Positions 49,996 through 59,418 are shown, numbered from the stretch's first letter. The stretch is 64,000 bases of DNA from Bacillota bacterium (GCA_030057655.1 JASGUQ010000047.1:19588-83587), one strand, 5' to 3'. Notes: a model not told the origin generated them from the letters alone. A program made the numbers and translations.

Positions 49996-51450
49996 TCATT
50001 CACCCACCTTTACATTGTCAAACCGGCACACGGGCACCCCGTGGCCCAACTGCATCACCTGGGAGGGCATGCCCTTGCCGCAGTTGGGCACATACTGGAC
50101 CTGCCAGGTGCTTTCATCGCCCACCGCGCTCAAGGAATTGTAAAAGGGCAGCGTGTCGCCCGAATAGGCGGCGTTTCGCACGACCTCCTTCACCTGCCCG
50201 TCCTCCACCAGGTAGGCGTAGTCGTTGGCGAAATGGAACTGTTCGCGGTTGGAGCCGATGGACCAGCTCTTGTCCCCGGACAGCACGATGCCCTTTTCGG
50301 TGGAGGCGATGATGTCTTGCAGCGTCCCGTCCGTCCCCGGGTCCACGGAAATGTTGGTCATCCGCTCAAGCGGCGTCCTGTAAAACGCGGTGGCGCGGGC
50401 CGTGCCGCCGGAGGAGGTGAAGATCTGTTTTCCCGCGCGCTCATTGGCCTCCGTCACCATCTGCCTGGAGGTGATGGCGTTAACCAGCACGCCGTCTTTG
50501 ATCAGCATGTAGTTTTGCGCCTTCACGCCGTCATCGTCATAGCCGAAGGAGCCGGGGCTGTTTTCAAGCAGCGCGTCCGCGCGCACATTCAGCTTTTTGG
50601 AGCCGTACTGCAAACTGCCAAAGTCGGAAAGCCGCACAAAGGAGCCGCCCGCGTAGCTCAACTCATAGCCCAAAATCCGGTCCAGCTCCAGCGGGTGCCC
50701 GATGGTCTCATGCACCTGCAAAAACATCTGATCCGGCATCAGGATCACGCTGCGCACGTCATGGGGGCACCTGGGCGCGGTTAAGGTCTGGTTCAATTCG
50801 CGCACGATGCGCTCCGCCTCGGGCAGCCAGTGCTCCTCTTTCATGATCTCATAACCGCGGGTCTTCCCAAGCCGGGGCGGGCTGTACTTGCGTTCCTGGG
50901 CCTCCCCGTCCGCGTCCTTGCCCCTGACCATGATGGCGGGAAACAGTTCCCGGATGTGTTTAACGATCTTGGCGCCCTCGGTGTCGTAATACTCGATGGT
51001 TTTGGATTGGGCGCTGATGTAGGAGATGCGCTGGCTGACGCCCTTTTGCGCAAGCGCCTTGTCCATTTTTTGCAGGAAGTCCGCCTGAAAATCCCTTTGC
51101 ACGCTCAGCGTGTCTAAATCCGCGGGGGAGGTGAAGCTGCCGCTTAGCACCTCCTTGTCCGCCAGGCGGATGGGGCGGGTCAGCCTTTTGGCCGCGGCGC
51201 GCGCGTTTGACAGCGCCTTGTCAAAGGTGCCCGTGATGTCCGCCATGTTGCTGGACGCCGCGAAGCCCCAGGCGCCGTCCGCCAGCACGCGCACGCCAAA
51301 GCCGCTTTCCCGGCCCTGCTCAAAGCTCAGCATGTTGCCGTTGAGCATCACCATGAACAGGGAATCGTCCTTGGGGTAGTGGCGCACATCGGCATAGGCC
51401 GCCCCCGCCTTCATCAGCCGGTCCAATTGTTCTTTCCATTGATAGGCCAT
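49996..51450 (-). CDS. tldD: TldD-family metallopeptidase
   Basis: This 484-residue protein is the catalytic partner of TldE. The zinc motif is HETIGHPLELDRILGYE near residue 245, in the TldD form HExxxH. ESGFGVRVLADGAWGFAAS near residue 48 and SIGSNREQFHFAND and CGKGMPSQVMQLGHG near the end are family landmarks. AGGAGCGAATTC precedes the ATG. It is followed directly by tldE. Confidence 0.93.
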   Translation of the reverse strand: MAYQWKEQLDRLMKAGAAYADVRHYPKDDSLFMVMLNGNMLSFEQGRESGFGVRVLADGAWGFAASSNMADITGTFDKALSNARAAAKRLTRPIRLADKEVLSGSFTSPADLDTLSVQRDFQADFLQKMDKALAQKGVSQRISYISAQSKTIEYYDTEGAKIVKHIRELFPAIMVRGKDADGEAQERKYSPPRLGKTRGYEIMKEEHWLPEAERIVRELNQTLTAPRCPHDVRSVILMPDQMFLQVHETIGHPLELDRILGYELSYAGGSFVRLSDFGSLQYGSKKLNVRADALLENSPGSFGYDDDGVKAQNYMLIKDGVLVNAITSRQMVTEANERAGKQIFTSSGGTARATAFYRTPLERMTNISVDPGTDGTLQDIIASTEKGIVLSGDKSWSIGSNREQFHFANDYAYLVEDGQVKEVVRNAAYSGDTLPFYNSLSAVGDESTWQVQYVPNCGKGMPSQVMQLGHGVPVCRFDNVKVGE

Positions 51451-51495
51451 GAATTCGCTCCTTTTTCATTCTTTTGTCAATCATGTTGGCGCTCT

Positions 51496-51504
51496 ATTAT
51501 AACA
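51496..51504 (-). promoter_or_regulatory. Probable -10 of the tldD promoter
   Basis: TATAAT (51496-51501 on the minus strand) lies 46 bases before tldD. The -35 position reads TTCCCG, a poor match. The 51451-51744 gap holds no gene I can support. Confidence 0.45.
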
Positions 51505-51744
51505 CTATAAAAAACTCCGGGAAACAGCCGGGCGGAAAAGCCGCTGTTTTTACACGCTTGCTCAATTGACACTTCTCTCGTTCATGCCTTATCATGAAGG
51601 AGATTAGAAACGCTGAACCGCAGCGCGCCGGCGATACGGATGCGGCCATTGATGTTGTTTTGTTGAATAGCGTTCCCAAAAATGCTGCAAGCCTGAGGAC
51701 ACAACAGACTCTTTTTGCAAATTTTATACAGGAGTGTGGAGATC

Positions 51745-52755
51745 ATGAAAAAAACCTTGCTGATTCTGCTTCTGCTGACCTTGCTTGTTTCAACCTGTTC
51801 TCTGCCCTTGGCGCATGCGCAGGATGTAACGGAGGAGGAGCGCCAGGCCCTGATCGGCCAATTGGAGCACCTGGACGGCCGGGGGATCCTGGTGGCGGAC
51901 TTTCAGCGGCATCCGGGAAACAATCAGCCCTGCGCCTTTGTCGTGACCACGGACAACATCAAAAAACCGGGCTCAAGCCCCGCCTTCGCGCACTGGTATC
52001 TGACCGCCGTCGCGCCCCCTCAACTGCTGATGGACGGCCTGAACCTGGGCGAGGGCTATGAGGGGATGGCCGGCGCTTTTGCTGCCACCAACCTGCTGCA
52101 GGGCTTTTTGCACAACGATGAGCTTTATTTTGTGGTTTCCATCATGGCGGACGGCTTCACGGGCGAGATGTCCATGCTCTATCACGCAGGGGAAAAGGAG
52201 CTTGAAAACCTGCTGGGCATTTCTTACGGCGCCTGGCATCCGCAGACCGGGCTTTTGGATACGTCAATGGTTTGCGTCAACGATTCCTGGAGCGAGGACG
52301 ACATCCTCCTGATGCCTGTCTTTACCTCGGTCAGCCCTGAGGGCCTCCTTGCGCTGGGCGCAGTGGAGATCGACGAAGAGGACCTTTTGACCCTGGACAA
52401 CGGCAATGACCTTGTGCGGCAGATTCGGAAGCTGAAGCAGAAGCTGACCTCGCTTCATTACCTGCCCAACAACGTTGTGGTGGCAAACTTCAAAGGCAAG
52501 GGCAGCAAGGGGACGATCTATTACTGCCTTTTCATCGGCATTGAAGACAACAAAGGAACCTTTGTCCGCTATAACTTCAAGAAATTGTCGGAAGTGCAAA
52601 AATCCGCTCAAAAAGGCAAGCCCATTTGGATCAAGGAGAAGAAAGCGGCCAAGGCCCTGATGCCCGGCAACTACCCCATCAGCGAGAACGAGCTGAGCCC
52701 CGACGTCTTCCTGGATGCCGATCCGTCCCTGGCGCCGCTGTTCGGCTGGGATTAG
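51745..52755 (+). CDS. Secreted protein of unknown function
   Basis: This is a 336-residue protein I do not recognise. The signal peptide (MKKTLLILLLLTLLVSTCSLPLAHA) ends at an Ala-x-Ala site; the internal cysteine is not in a lipobox. The mature part alternates strands such as GRGILVADFQRH, YFVVSIMADGF and ILLMPVFTSV with a basic helical segment (LVRQIRKLKQKLTSL). There is no catalytic motif. The ATG at 51745 follows GTGGAGATC. It is flanked by tldD (divergent) and by a palindromic repeat. Confidence 0.75.
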   Translation: MKKTLLILLLLTLLVSTCSLPLAHAQDVTEEERQALIGQLEHLDGRGILVADFQRHPGNNQPCAFVVTTDNIKKPGSSPAFAHWYLTAVAPPQLLMDGLNLGEGYEGMAGAFAATNLLQGFLHNDELYFVVSIMADGFTGEMSMLYHAGEKELENLLGISYGAWHPQTGLLDTSMVCVNDSWSEDDILLMPVFTSVSPEGLLALGAVEIDEEDLLTLDNGNDLVRQIRKLKQKLTSLHYLPNNVVVANFKGKGSKGTIYYCLFIGIEDNKGTFVRYNFKKLSEVQKSAQKGKPIWIKEKKAAKALMPGNYPISENELSPDVFLDADPSLAPLFGWD

Positions 52756-52859
52756 GGCGGCCAGGTAAAGAGTATCCGTCAAAGCATCGCGAAATATTTA
52801 AACCAATTGTCTGTTTGATTACGGTGATCCAAGCTTCGCGGGTTGATTGGGCACGGTTA

Positions 52860-53020
52860 ATACCGAATGAATGAATAAATGCACCGATGGGCTGAGGGAT
52901 TTTGATGGCTCCGCTAAGCCGAAAGAGCGAGGCGTAGTCGCAGCCTACGCTGAGTGAAGGAGGCAACGCGGAGGCGCAAAAGAACCAGTCCATCAAAGCA
53001 TTTATGATTGAGTTCGGTAT
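52860..53020. repeat. MITE-like palindromic element, complete copy (161 bp)
   Basis: The ends are inverted: ATACCGAA and TTCGGTAT, then ATAAATGC/GCATTTAT and GATGG/CCATC further in. The core has the hairpin GCGTAG-N7-CTACGC. Positions 52894-53020 are repeated in inverted orientation at 63874-64000 with four differences in 127 bases. The element encodes nothing of its own. Its right end overlaps the last codons of the histidine kinase gene. Confidence 0.85.
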
Positions 53021-54210
53021 AGAATAAAACTGGTTCCTTCCTCCTGATGGCTGGTTACTTTGAGCGTGCCGCCGTGCTGCCTTGCGATTTCAGCTGCAAT
53101 GGACAAACCCAGCCCGTGGCCTCCTTCCCGATTGCTGCGGGCCTGGTCTATGCGGTAGAAACGATCAAAAATGTGGCTTAAATGCTCCTGGGGGATATAA
53201 ACCCCGCTGTTTTGAACGCAAAGCGACAGCTTATCCGCGTCTTTTTTCAGAATCACCTGGATTTTGCCCCCTTTGGGGGTGTATTTGACCGCGTTGTCCA
53301 GCAGGATGGACAATAATTGCCTGAGCAGGTCCGCATTGCCCCTGATTAACAGATCGGGCGCGATGCCGGGGTCAAGCGTCAGGCCTTTTTCATAGGCGGG
53401 CGCTTCAAAGGCCAGCGACATCTCATTGGCGAGGTCGGACAGGTTGACCAGCTCATATTCCGCGGGTTCCCGCATCTCATCTGTCCGGGCGAGAAAGAGA
53501 AGGTTTTCAATCAGCTTTTTCATGACCAGGCCTTCCATTTTCGCGGCGGACAGCCACTGATTGCCCCCCTGCTCGTTTTCCAGAATGTCAAGGTTGGCCA
53601 GTATCACCGTTAAGGGTGTTTTTAACTCATGGGATGCGTCGGAAATAAAACGCTGCTGCTGGATCCAGGCGGCTTGCGCCGGTCTGAGCGCGCGGTTTGT
53701 AAGCAGGAGGGCCAGCAGAAAGAACAGGCCCAGCGCCCCGACATAGACCAGGATCCAGGCCCAGCGGCTGTTTTTCAGCTGCGCGTATTCATTTTGCAGG
53801 TTGGCAAAGGCGATCCGCCCCTCCCGCCTGGCATAGGCGATGCCCAGGTCCGGCCAGAAGCCATCGGGGGAATCCGCTGCCTGAGCGCGCTCGCAAAGCG
53901 ACAGGAAGGTGTCCTGTTCCATCTGCATCCAGGGAGTAACCAGTTTCCAATCTCCGTTGCCATCCTGAAGGGCAGTAAAGGTGATTTTGGCCGGCTGCGG
54001 ACGCTGGCCGGGAGGCGGCAGATTGGTCCAGAAGGATTCTCGCCGCTGCCTTCTCATATCCCATGACAGTTCAAGGCCGATGGCGGCCTGATAGTCCTGG
54101 ACAAACTGCATCTGTGTAAAAAAGATGCCCGCCAGCAGCACGACGGTCAAAATCAAGGCGACCAGCGCCATGCTGACAAGCACGAATTTGCGGCGCAGGG
54201 TTTTCAGCAT
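53002..54210 (-). CDS. Two-component sensor histidine kinase
   Basis: This is a 402-residue membrane kinase. The first helix is near residues 9-30, an extracellular sensor of about 120 residues follows, and the second helix is near 152-172. The phosphoacceptor is in SDASHELKTPLTVI near residue 192. The ATP-binding domain has N-box DNAVKY, VQNSGVYIPQEHLSHIFDRFYR and GGHGLGLSIAAEI. There is no clear HAMP. The start at 54210 overlaps the regulator gene by seven bases. The last six codons and the stop lie inside the palindromic element, so the native C-terminus was probably replaced. Confidence 0.92.
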   Translation of the reverse strand: MLKTLRRKFVLVSMALVALILTVVLLAGIFFTQMQFVQDYQAAIGLELSWDMRRQRRESFWTNLPPPGQRPQPAKITFTALQDGNGDWKLVTPWMQMEQDTFLSLCERAQAADSPDGFWPDLGIAYARREGRIAFANLQNEYAQLKNSRWAWILVYVGALGLFFLLALLLTNRALRPAQAAWIQQQRFISDASHELKTPLTVILANLDILENEQGGNQWLSAAKMEGLVMKKLIENLLFLARTDEMREPAEYELVNLSDLANEMSLAFEAPAYEKGLTLDPGIAPDLLIRGNADLLRQLLSILLDNAVKYTPKGGKIQVILKKDADKLSLCVQNSGVYIPQEHLSHIFDRFYRIDQARSNREGGHGLGLSIAAEIARQHGGTLKVTSHQEEGTSFILYRTQS

Positions 54211-54884
54211 GCCGTGTACTCCAATGAATAACCCAGCCGCCTTTGGGCGACGATCTGCACAGCGCTGTTCAAATAGAACAATTTTTTGCGCAGGAAGGAA
54301 ACATAGGCCTCCACGTTGTTGTCCACCGCTTCGCTGTCCGCTCCCCACACCTTCATGATCAATTCATCCTTGCTGATGATGTGTGAAGGGGGAAGGGACA
54401 TCAGGATGCGCATCACTTCCTGCTCTTTCCGGCTGAGGCGAACCTGCCTGTCCTGACAGGAAAGGGTGCTTGCGTCAAGGGACAGTGAAAGATCGCCAAA
54501 GGTGAGCGTATCCATCTGTACTGCCCCCTGCCGCCGAAGCAGGGCGCGCACCCGCGCCAGCAGTTCCTCGGTGGTGAAGGGCTTGGTCAGGTAGTCATCC
54601 GCCCCGCTGTCCAGGCCGCGCACCTTGTCCGTTACCTTGTCCCTGGCGGTCAGCATCAAAATCGGCAGATCCAGCCCCTCTTTGCGCAAAGCGGAAGCGA
54701 CTTCAAACCCGCTGAGCCCCGGAAGCATCACATCCAGGATCATCGCGTCATACTGCCCGCTGAGGGCGTAGTCCAGGCCGGATTGGCCGTCATGGACCGC
54801 CTCCGCCAGGTAATTTTGCCCTTCAAGCAGCTTGACCAGCGCGCTGGCCAGGTTGTTTTCATCCTCCACAACCAAAATCCGCAA
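54204..54884 (-). CDS. OmpR-family response regulator
   Basis: This is a 226-residue transcription factor. The receiver domain has VVEDE, the phosphoacceptor aspartate in MILDVMLPGLSG near residue 51, and LTKPF with the conserved lysine. The winged helix (about 125-222) has LSRKEQEVMRILM and VDNNVEAYVSFLRKKL. It diverges from the MacAB-type export operon, with four matching half-sites between them, so it likely controls that operon and itself. Confidence 0.94.
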   Translation of the reverse strand: MRILVVEDENNLASALVKLLEGQNYLAEAVHDGQSGLDYALSGQYDAMILDVMLPGLSGFEVASALRKEGLDLPILMLTARDKVTDKVRGLDSGADDYLTKPFTTEELLARVRALLRRQGAVQMDTLTFGDLSLSLDASTLSCQDRQVRLSRKEQEVMRILMSLPPSHIISKDELIMKVWGADSEAVDNNVEAYVSFLRKKLFYLNSAVQIVAQRRLGYSLEYTAC

Positions 54885-54926
54885 ACTGAACCCCTCCTTA
54901 CCTTATTTTATATGATATGGAACGAT

Positions 54927-54976
54927 CCTGAAAAGAACCTGAAAAAGAACAGCGTCATTTTTCAGCATCGTTTCAG
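54927..54976. promoter_or_regulatory. Candidate response-regulator operator, four half-sites
   Basis: CTGAAA occurs at 54928-54933 and 54939-54944 (11 bases apart). Its inverse TTTCAG occurs at 54960-54965 and 54971-54976 (also 11 apart). Such helical-turn spacing of paired direct repeats is how OmpR-type dimers bind. Confidence 0.6.
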
Positions 54977-55025
54977 TTTGCTTTGATAGGATTCATGGCA
55001 TGAAGCACACCTAAGAGGAGGCTGT

Positions 55026-56615
55026 ATGATGCGAACCCTGATCCAACTGAAGAAAACTGTTCTTATTTTTTGTCTGGTGCTGGCGCTGCCGATAATGGCT
55101 GCTGCCGGCAGCACGGAAAGCCCGGCGGAAGCGCCCAAGTATATCGAGATCCCCCTGAGCCTGGGGAGCGTGACCAAAACGGTTATCGCCACGGGCTCTT
55201 TGTGCTATGACAAAGAAGAGATCCTGACATTGCCAGGGGATGTCACGCTGAGCTTTATAAAGGTCAAGCAGGGCGACAGCGTTGTTTCAGGACAGGTGCT
55301 GGCCCGGTACAACACCAAAGCCCTCAATGACGCGGTCAAGACATTGCAGACCAGTTTGGATGAGCAGGATGAGGCCCTTTTGACCCTGCTCAGCCAGCAG
55401 GACAGCGAACAAAGCATCAAACCGACCATGTCAGGCGTCATCAAAGTGTTAAACCTTGAAAAAGGGCAGATGGTACAGCAATCCCTGCAGGGCAGGCCGG
55501 CCGTTATCCTCTCAACCAACGGCCTGATGCAGGTGAGCATTACGCCCGCTGCTGAATTATCCCTTAACCAGGCGGTTACTGTGAAGGTTGGAAAGCAAAA
55601 GCAGAAAGCCACTGTGGCCCGCCTGATGGATGACGGCAGCGTTATCATCACCTTTCCGGATACCAAGGCGCTGCCGGAGGAAACGGTGCAGGTCATGTTG
55701 GGCGGAACCGTTGTGGGCGAAGGAAACGCGCAGATCAACCAGCCTTATTGCCTGTATACGGATGTGGATGGGGTGATTGACAGCGTCCCTGTCAAAGTAA
55801 ACAGTTCTGTTACCAAGAAGACCACGATTGCGAATGTCATCAACGCCGATCCGACAACGGAGTACCGGCAGGCGCTTGAGGATCGGGAAGAGACGGCGCA
55901 GGAGTTGAAGAATCTTCAGGCGATGCTGAATGATCCTGTTTATAAAAGCCCGATTAACGGCATTGTGTCAGAGATCATTGCGCAGACAGGGCAGGCGCTG
56001 GCTGAAGGGGACAACCTGCTTAAAATCTATCCTGAGCAGCCTTTTGTGATGGACGTGGCGGTAGATGAGCTGGATATTCTGTCCGTAAAGGAAGGGCAGG
56101 AGGGAACCGTCGCTTTGGACGCGCTGCCGGACGTTCCCCTCAATGTCAGGGTGGAAAAGATTTCCCGCCTGGGTACTGTATCCTCAGGCATCACCAGCTA
56201 CACGGTGACCCTGTCAGTGCAGGAGGACAGCCGCCTGCTTAGCGGCATGAACGGCACGATGACCCTGAACGTTGGCGAGGAGGCGGGCACGGTTTTGGTG
56301 CCGCTGGCTGCCTTGATGAACGACAGGCAGGGCAATTATGTGCTGCTCAAGGACAAGTCCCTGGCTGATGACGCCGATCAAACAGGGATTAAGACCTATG
56401 TTCAGGTCGGGCTTTCCGACGCCAACTTCGCCGCCGTCGCCTTAGGCTTAAAGGAGGGGGACGTGGTGCTGGTGCGGCCCGGCGCTTTGCAGACAGACAA
56501 CAACCGGCGCCAGGGGATGCCGGATTTTGGGCAGATGCCTGACTTTGGGCAGATGCAGCCTCCCGGCGGCGGGCCTGGCGGCAATTTCCAGCCTGGCGGA
56601 GGGCAGCGCCCATGA
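55026..56615 (+). CDS. MacA-type efflux adaptor (HlyD family)
   Basis: This is a 529-residue membrane-anchored adaptor. The N-terminal signal or anchor covers residues 8-28. A first lipoyl half and a coiled coil (LNDAVKTLQTSLDEQDEALLTLL) follow, with a second hairpin near EDREETAQELKNLQAML. The barrel-sandwich and beta-barrel region has YKSPINGIVSEIIAQTGQALAEG. The Pro/Gly-rich tail repeats PDFGQM. AGGAGG precedes the ATG. Its stop overlaps the ATPase start (ATGA). It likely exports an antimicrobial or peptide with the two following proteins. Confidence 0.88.
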   Translation: MMRTLIQLKKTVLIFCLVLALPIMAAAGSTESPAEAPKYIEIPLSLGSVTKTVIATGSLCYDKEEILTLPGDVTLSFIKVKQGDSVVSGQVLARYNTKALNDAVKTLQTSLDEQDEALLTLLSQQDSEQSIKPTMSGVIKVLNLEKGQMVQQSLQGRPAVILSTNGLMQVSITPAAELSLNQAVTVKVGKQKQKATVARLMDDGSVIITFPDTKALPEETVQVMLGGTVVGEGNAQINQPYCLYTDVDGVIDSVPVKVNSSVTKKTTIANVINADPTTEYRQALEDREETAQELKNLQAMLNDPVYKSPINGIVSEIIAQTGQALAEGDNLLKIYPEQPFVMDVAVDELDILSVKEGQEGTVALDALPDVPLNVRVEKISRLGTVSSGITSYTVTLSVQEDSRLLSGMNGTMTLNVGEEAGTVLVPLAALMNDRQGNYVLLKDKSLADDADQTGIKTYVQVGLSDANFAAVALGLKEGDVVLVRPGALQTDNNRRQGMPDFGQMPDFGQMQPPGGGPGGNFQPGGGQRP

Positions 56616-57292
56616 TCAAAATGCGGGATATCACCAAGTGCTATCAACTTGGCGGGGAAAAGGTCCACGCGCTGGATCGGGTCAGTTTTGACATTGACGA
56701 CGGCGAATATGTGGCCATCATCGGCCCCAGCGGCAGCGGAAAATCGACCCTGATGAACATTATCGGCTGCCTGGATGTTCAGGACAGCGGCACCTATCAT
56801 TTGGACGGTGTGGATACGAGTAAATACTCCGGCAGGCAGCTTGCCAGGCTTCGCAGCACGCACATCGGCTTCATCTTTCAGGGCTTTAACCTGCTGGGGA
56901 AATTAAACGCGCTGGAAAATGTGGAGCTTCCCCTCATCTATCAAGGCGTCGGCCGCAGGCAAAGGCGACGCCGGGCTGAGGAGGCGCTGAGCAGCGTCGG
57001 CCTAAGCGACCGCATGAAGCACCGCCCTTCCCAGCTCTCAGGCGGCCAGCAGCAGCGGGTGGCCATCGCGCGTGCGCTGGTCGCAAATCCGCACCTGATC
57101 CTGGCGGATGAGCCCACCGGCAACCTGGATACGGCTACCGGAAATGAGATCATGGGATTGTTTGAGCAGCTTCATGAGCAGGGAAACACCATCGTTTTAA
57201 TCACCCATGACCGTGGGGTCGCCGCCCGCGCGCAGCGCGCGCTGCGCATTGTGGACGGCAGGATCCAGCCGGAAGAGAATCAGGAGGGATAA
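56612..57292 (+). CDS. MacB-type ABC exporter ATPase
   Basis: This is a 226-residue ATPase of the LolD/MacB/FtsE class. Walker A is GPSGSGKST near residue 39, the Q-loop is FIFQGFNLL, the signature is LSGGQQQR and Walker B is [12 protein letters not shown]. It overlaps the adaptor stop by four bases and ends three bases before the permease. Confidence 0.95.
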   Translation: MIKMRDITKCYQLGGEKVHALDRVSFDIDDGEYVAIIGPSGSGKSTLMNIIGCLDVQDSGTYHLDGVDTSKYSGRQLARLRSTHIGFIFQGFNLLGKLNALENVELPLIYQGVGRRQRRRRAEEALSSVGLSDRMKHRPSQLSGGQQQRVAIARALVANPHLILADEPTGNLDTATGNEIMGLFEQLHEQGNTIVLITHDRGVAARAQRALRIVDGRIQPEENQEG

Positions 57293-57295
57293 ACC

Positions 57296-58465
57296 GTGCA
57301 ATCGATCCAAATGGCGTTTAAGTCCATCCTGGGCAACAAAATGCGTTCTTTTTTAACGATGCTGGGCATCATCATCGGCGTTTTGTCTGTGGTGGTGCTG
57401 GTGTCCATCGGCCAGGGGGCCAATCAGTCTGTCAGCGCCAGCATTCAGAAGATGGGGACCAACCTGTTGAGTGTCAACATCAGAATGCGCCGCAACAACC
57501 CCATTACCTTGCAGCGCGTCAATGAGATGCGCTTGCTTGAGGGCGTGGCGCAGGCAAGCCCGTATTCCATGAGTTCGGGCACCTTAAAGGCGGGTCTTCA
57601 GCAGTATGAAGACGGCTCCATCATCGCGACCACCCCCGGCTATGATGTGATCCGAAACTATTCCATGGCGCAGGGGCGTTTTCTGACGGAACCCGATGTG
57701 AACAACCGCAGTTTTGTCGCGGTATTGGGACAGGAGGCGGCTGAAGAGCTGTTCGGAAGCACCCGCGTTGTGGGAGAGAGCTTCACCTGGATGGGCTATC
57801 CTTTTACGGTGGTGGGCATTCTGGATGAGATCGGGACCAGCATGGCAGGTTCGGGGGACAATCTGATCCTGATCCCCTACACGGTGGGGGAGCGGCTGTT
57901 TCAGCGCAAGGGCATCAGCAGCGTCTATGTGTCAGCAGCTTCATCTGAGGAAGTGAGCACAGCGCAGGAAAGCCTGACCGCCTATATGGACAATTTGATG
58001 GTGGGCGCTTCTTCTTCCACCACCTATAATATCTACAACCAGGCCACGGCCCTGGAAACGCTCAACACGGCCACCTCCACGCTGACGCTGATGCTGGGCG
58101 GCATCGCAGCCATCTCGCTCCTGGTGGGCGGCATCGGCATTATGAACATCATGCTGGTGTCCGTTTCCGAGCGCACCCGCGAGATCGGCATCAGAAAGGC
58201 CATCGGCGCGTCCCGCCGCAACATTTTAAGCCAGTTTCTGGTAGAAGCCCTGGTGATCAGCCTGATCGGCGGGCTGCTGGGCCTTGGCATCAGCCTTCTT
58301 GCCACTCATTTCCTGTCTCCGGTATTAAAAATGGAGCTTCAGGTCTCGCCCCTCATTGCCGGTGTCGCGATCGCTTTTTCGCTGACAATCGGCGTCGTGT
58401 TCGGCCTGTATCCGGCCAACAAAGCTTCCAAGCTCCTGCCGGTCATGGCTTTGAGGCATGAGTAA
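57296..58465 (+). CDS. MacB-type FtsX-domain permease
   Basis: This is a 389-residue permease with four helices. KMRSFLTMLGIIIGV lies at the start, a large MacB_PCD extracellular domain spans about 40-260, and the FtsX domain has VGGIGIMNIMLVSVSERTREIGIRKAIGASRRNI. The start is a GTG at 57296 with CAGGAGGG upstream. With the adaptor and ATPase it forms a complete mechanotransmission exporter controlled by the divergent two-component system. Confidence 0.94.
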   Translation: MQSIQMAFKSILGNKMRSFLTMLGIIIGVLSVVVLVSIGQGANQSVSASIQKMGTNLLSVNIRMRRNNPITLQRVNEMRLLEGVAQASPYSMSSGTLKAGLQQYEDGSIIATTPGYDVIRNYSMAQGRFLTEPDVNNRSFVAVLGQEAAEELFGSTRVVGESFTWMGYPFTVVGILDEIGTSMAGSGDNLILIPYTVGERLFQRKGISSVYVSAASSEEVSTAQESLTAYMDNLMVGASSSTTYNIYNQATALETLNTATSTLTLMLGGIAAISLLVGGIGIMNIMLVSVSERTREIGIRKAIGASRRNILSQFLVEALVISLIGGLLGLGISLLATHFLSPVLKMELQVSPLIAGVAIAFSLTIGVVFGLYPANKASKLLPVMALRHE

Positions 58466-58513
58466 TTCAGGCGATTTGTCTTAAACAGGTTATAATTTAA
58501 TCATCGGAGAACG

Positions 58514-58549
58514 GCTTGCACCTCCCCTGCTCTATGGGGAGGTGCAAGC
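58514..58549. terminator. Strong hairpin between convergent operons
   Basis: GCTTGCACCTCCCC pairs perfectly over 14 bp with GGGGAGGTGCAAGC around TGCTCTAT. Only TTT follows on the plus strand. It separates the exporter operon from the third CUT1 operon. Confidence 0.65.
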
Positions 58550-58587
58550 TTTGGCGGATGCTGTCAAGCATGTTCCATGATTGTTGA

Positions 58588-59418
58588 CTATCCTTTTATT
58601 CCCGACGAGATAAAGGCATCAATGATGTTTCGCTGAATTAAAACATACAGGATGATAACGGGCAATGTGGCCAAGGTGGCTGTTGCCATAAAAGGCCCCC
58701 AGCGGTTGCCGGCCTCATGGTCCAAAAACTCATGCAGGCCCACTGTGATCGTGCGGGTTTCAGGCTTTGACAAAACCAGCAAGGGCCAGAAATACAGGTT
58801 CCACCCGTCGATCACACAGAGGATGAACATGGCGGAAATCGCGCCTTTGCACAGGCTGAACACCACGTTCCTCAGCGCCCACAGGGAGTTGGCCCCTTCA
58901 ATGGATGCCGCTTCATAGAACACCTTGGGGATGCCGCGGATGTGCTGGCGGATAAAAAAGAACGTTGTTGCGCTCGCGATGTTCGGTATGATGACCGCGC
59001 CCCAGGTGTTGATCAATTTCATCTGGCTCATCAGGATGTAGTTGGGGATCATGGTAACCTGGAACGGGATGACCATGGTCAGGATGAAGAAATAGAAAAT
59101 GACCTCGTTGATGCGGGTCTTATAATAGGTCAGGCCGAATGCCGCCAAAACAGCAACCAGTACCTGCAGCACCGAGATGCCAAGGGTGGTCGCGACGCTG
59201 TTGACCAGCCAGTTGGCGATGTTGTAATCCCTGAAAACGGTGAAAAAGTTTTCCATGGTCGGCGACTTGGGGATCAGGCGGATTTCGTTGGTGAACAATT
59301 CGTTGGGGTTTTTGATCGCTGAAGAAAGCATCCACAAAATCGGGAAGATGTTCACCACAAGGAAGATGATTAACGTCAGGTGGAGGAGGATTCTTCCAAT
59401 ATTAATTTTAATTTTCAT
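58588..59418 (-). CDS. CUT1 sugar permease (MalG type), third operon
   Basis: This is a 276-residue permease with six helices. The EAA-type loop reads FYEAASIEGANSLWALRNVVFSLCKG. The middle motif PFQVTMIPNYILMSQMKLINTW is typical of MalG-like subunits. The ATG at 59418 overlaps the upstream permease by 11 bases and follows GGGAGG; a TTG at 59427 is too near that site. It is last in its operon. Confidence 0.9.
   Translation of the reverse strand: MKIKINIGRILLHLTLIIFLVVNIFPILWMLSSAIKNPNELFTNEIRLIPKSPTMENFFTVFRDYNIANWLVNSVATTLGISVLQVLVAVLAAFGLTYYKTRINEVIFYFFILTMVIPFQVTMIPNYILMSQMKLINTWGAVIIPNIASATTFFFIRQHIRGIPKVFYEAASIEGANSLWALRNVVFSLCKGAISAMFILCVIDGWNLYFWPLLVLSKPETRTITVGLHEFLDHEAGNRWGPFMATATLATLPVIILYVLIQRNIIDAFISSGIKG

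Noticed and set aside
48606..51450. RiPP biosynthesis locus around tldD/tldE
   Set aside because: No precursor peptide, radical SAM maturase, lanthionine or YcaO gene is nearby; tldDE is common as a housekeeping pair.
51594..51744. Small coding region upstream of the secreted unknown
   Set aside because: The frame lacks recognisable motifs and overlaps the leader of the gene at 51745.
58490..58549. A small RNA starting at TATAAT (58490-58495) and ending at the hairpin
   Set aside because: There is no -35 at proper distance and the stem has a poor T-tract; it is better read as a convergent terminator.
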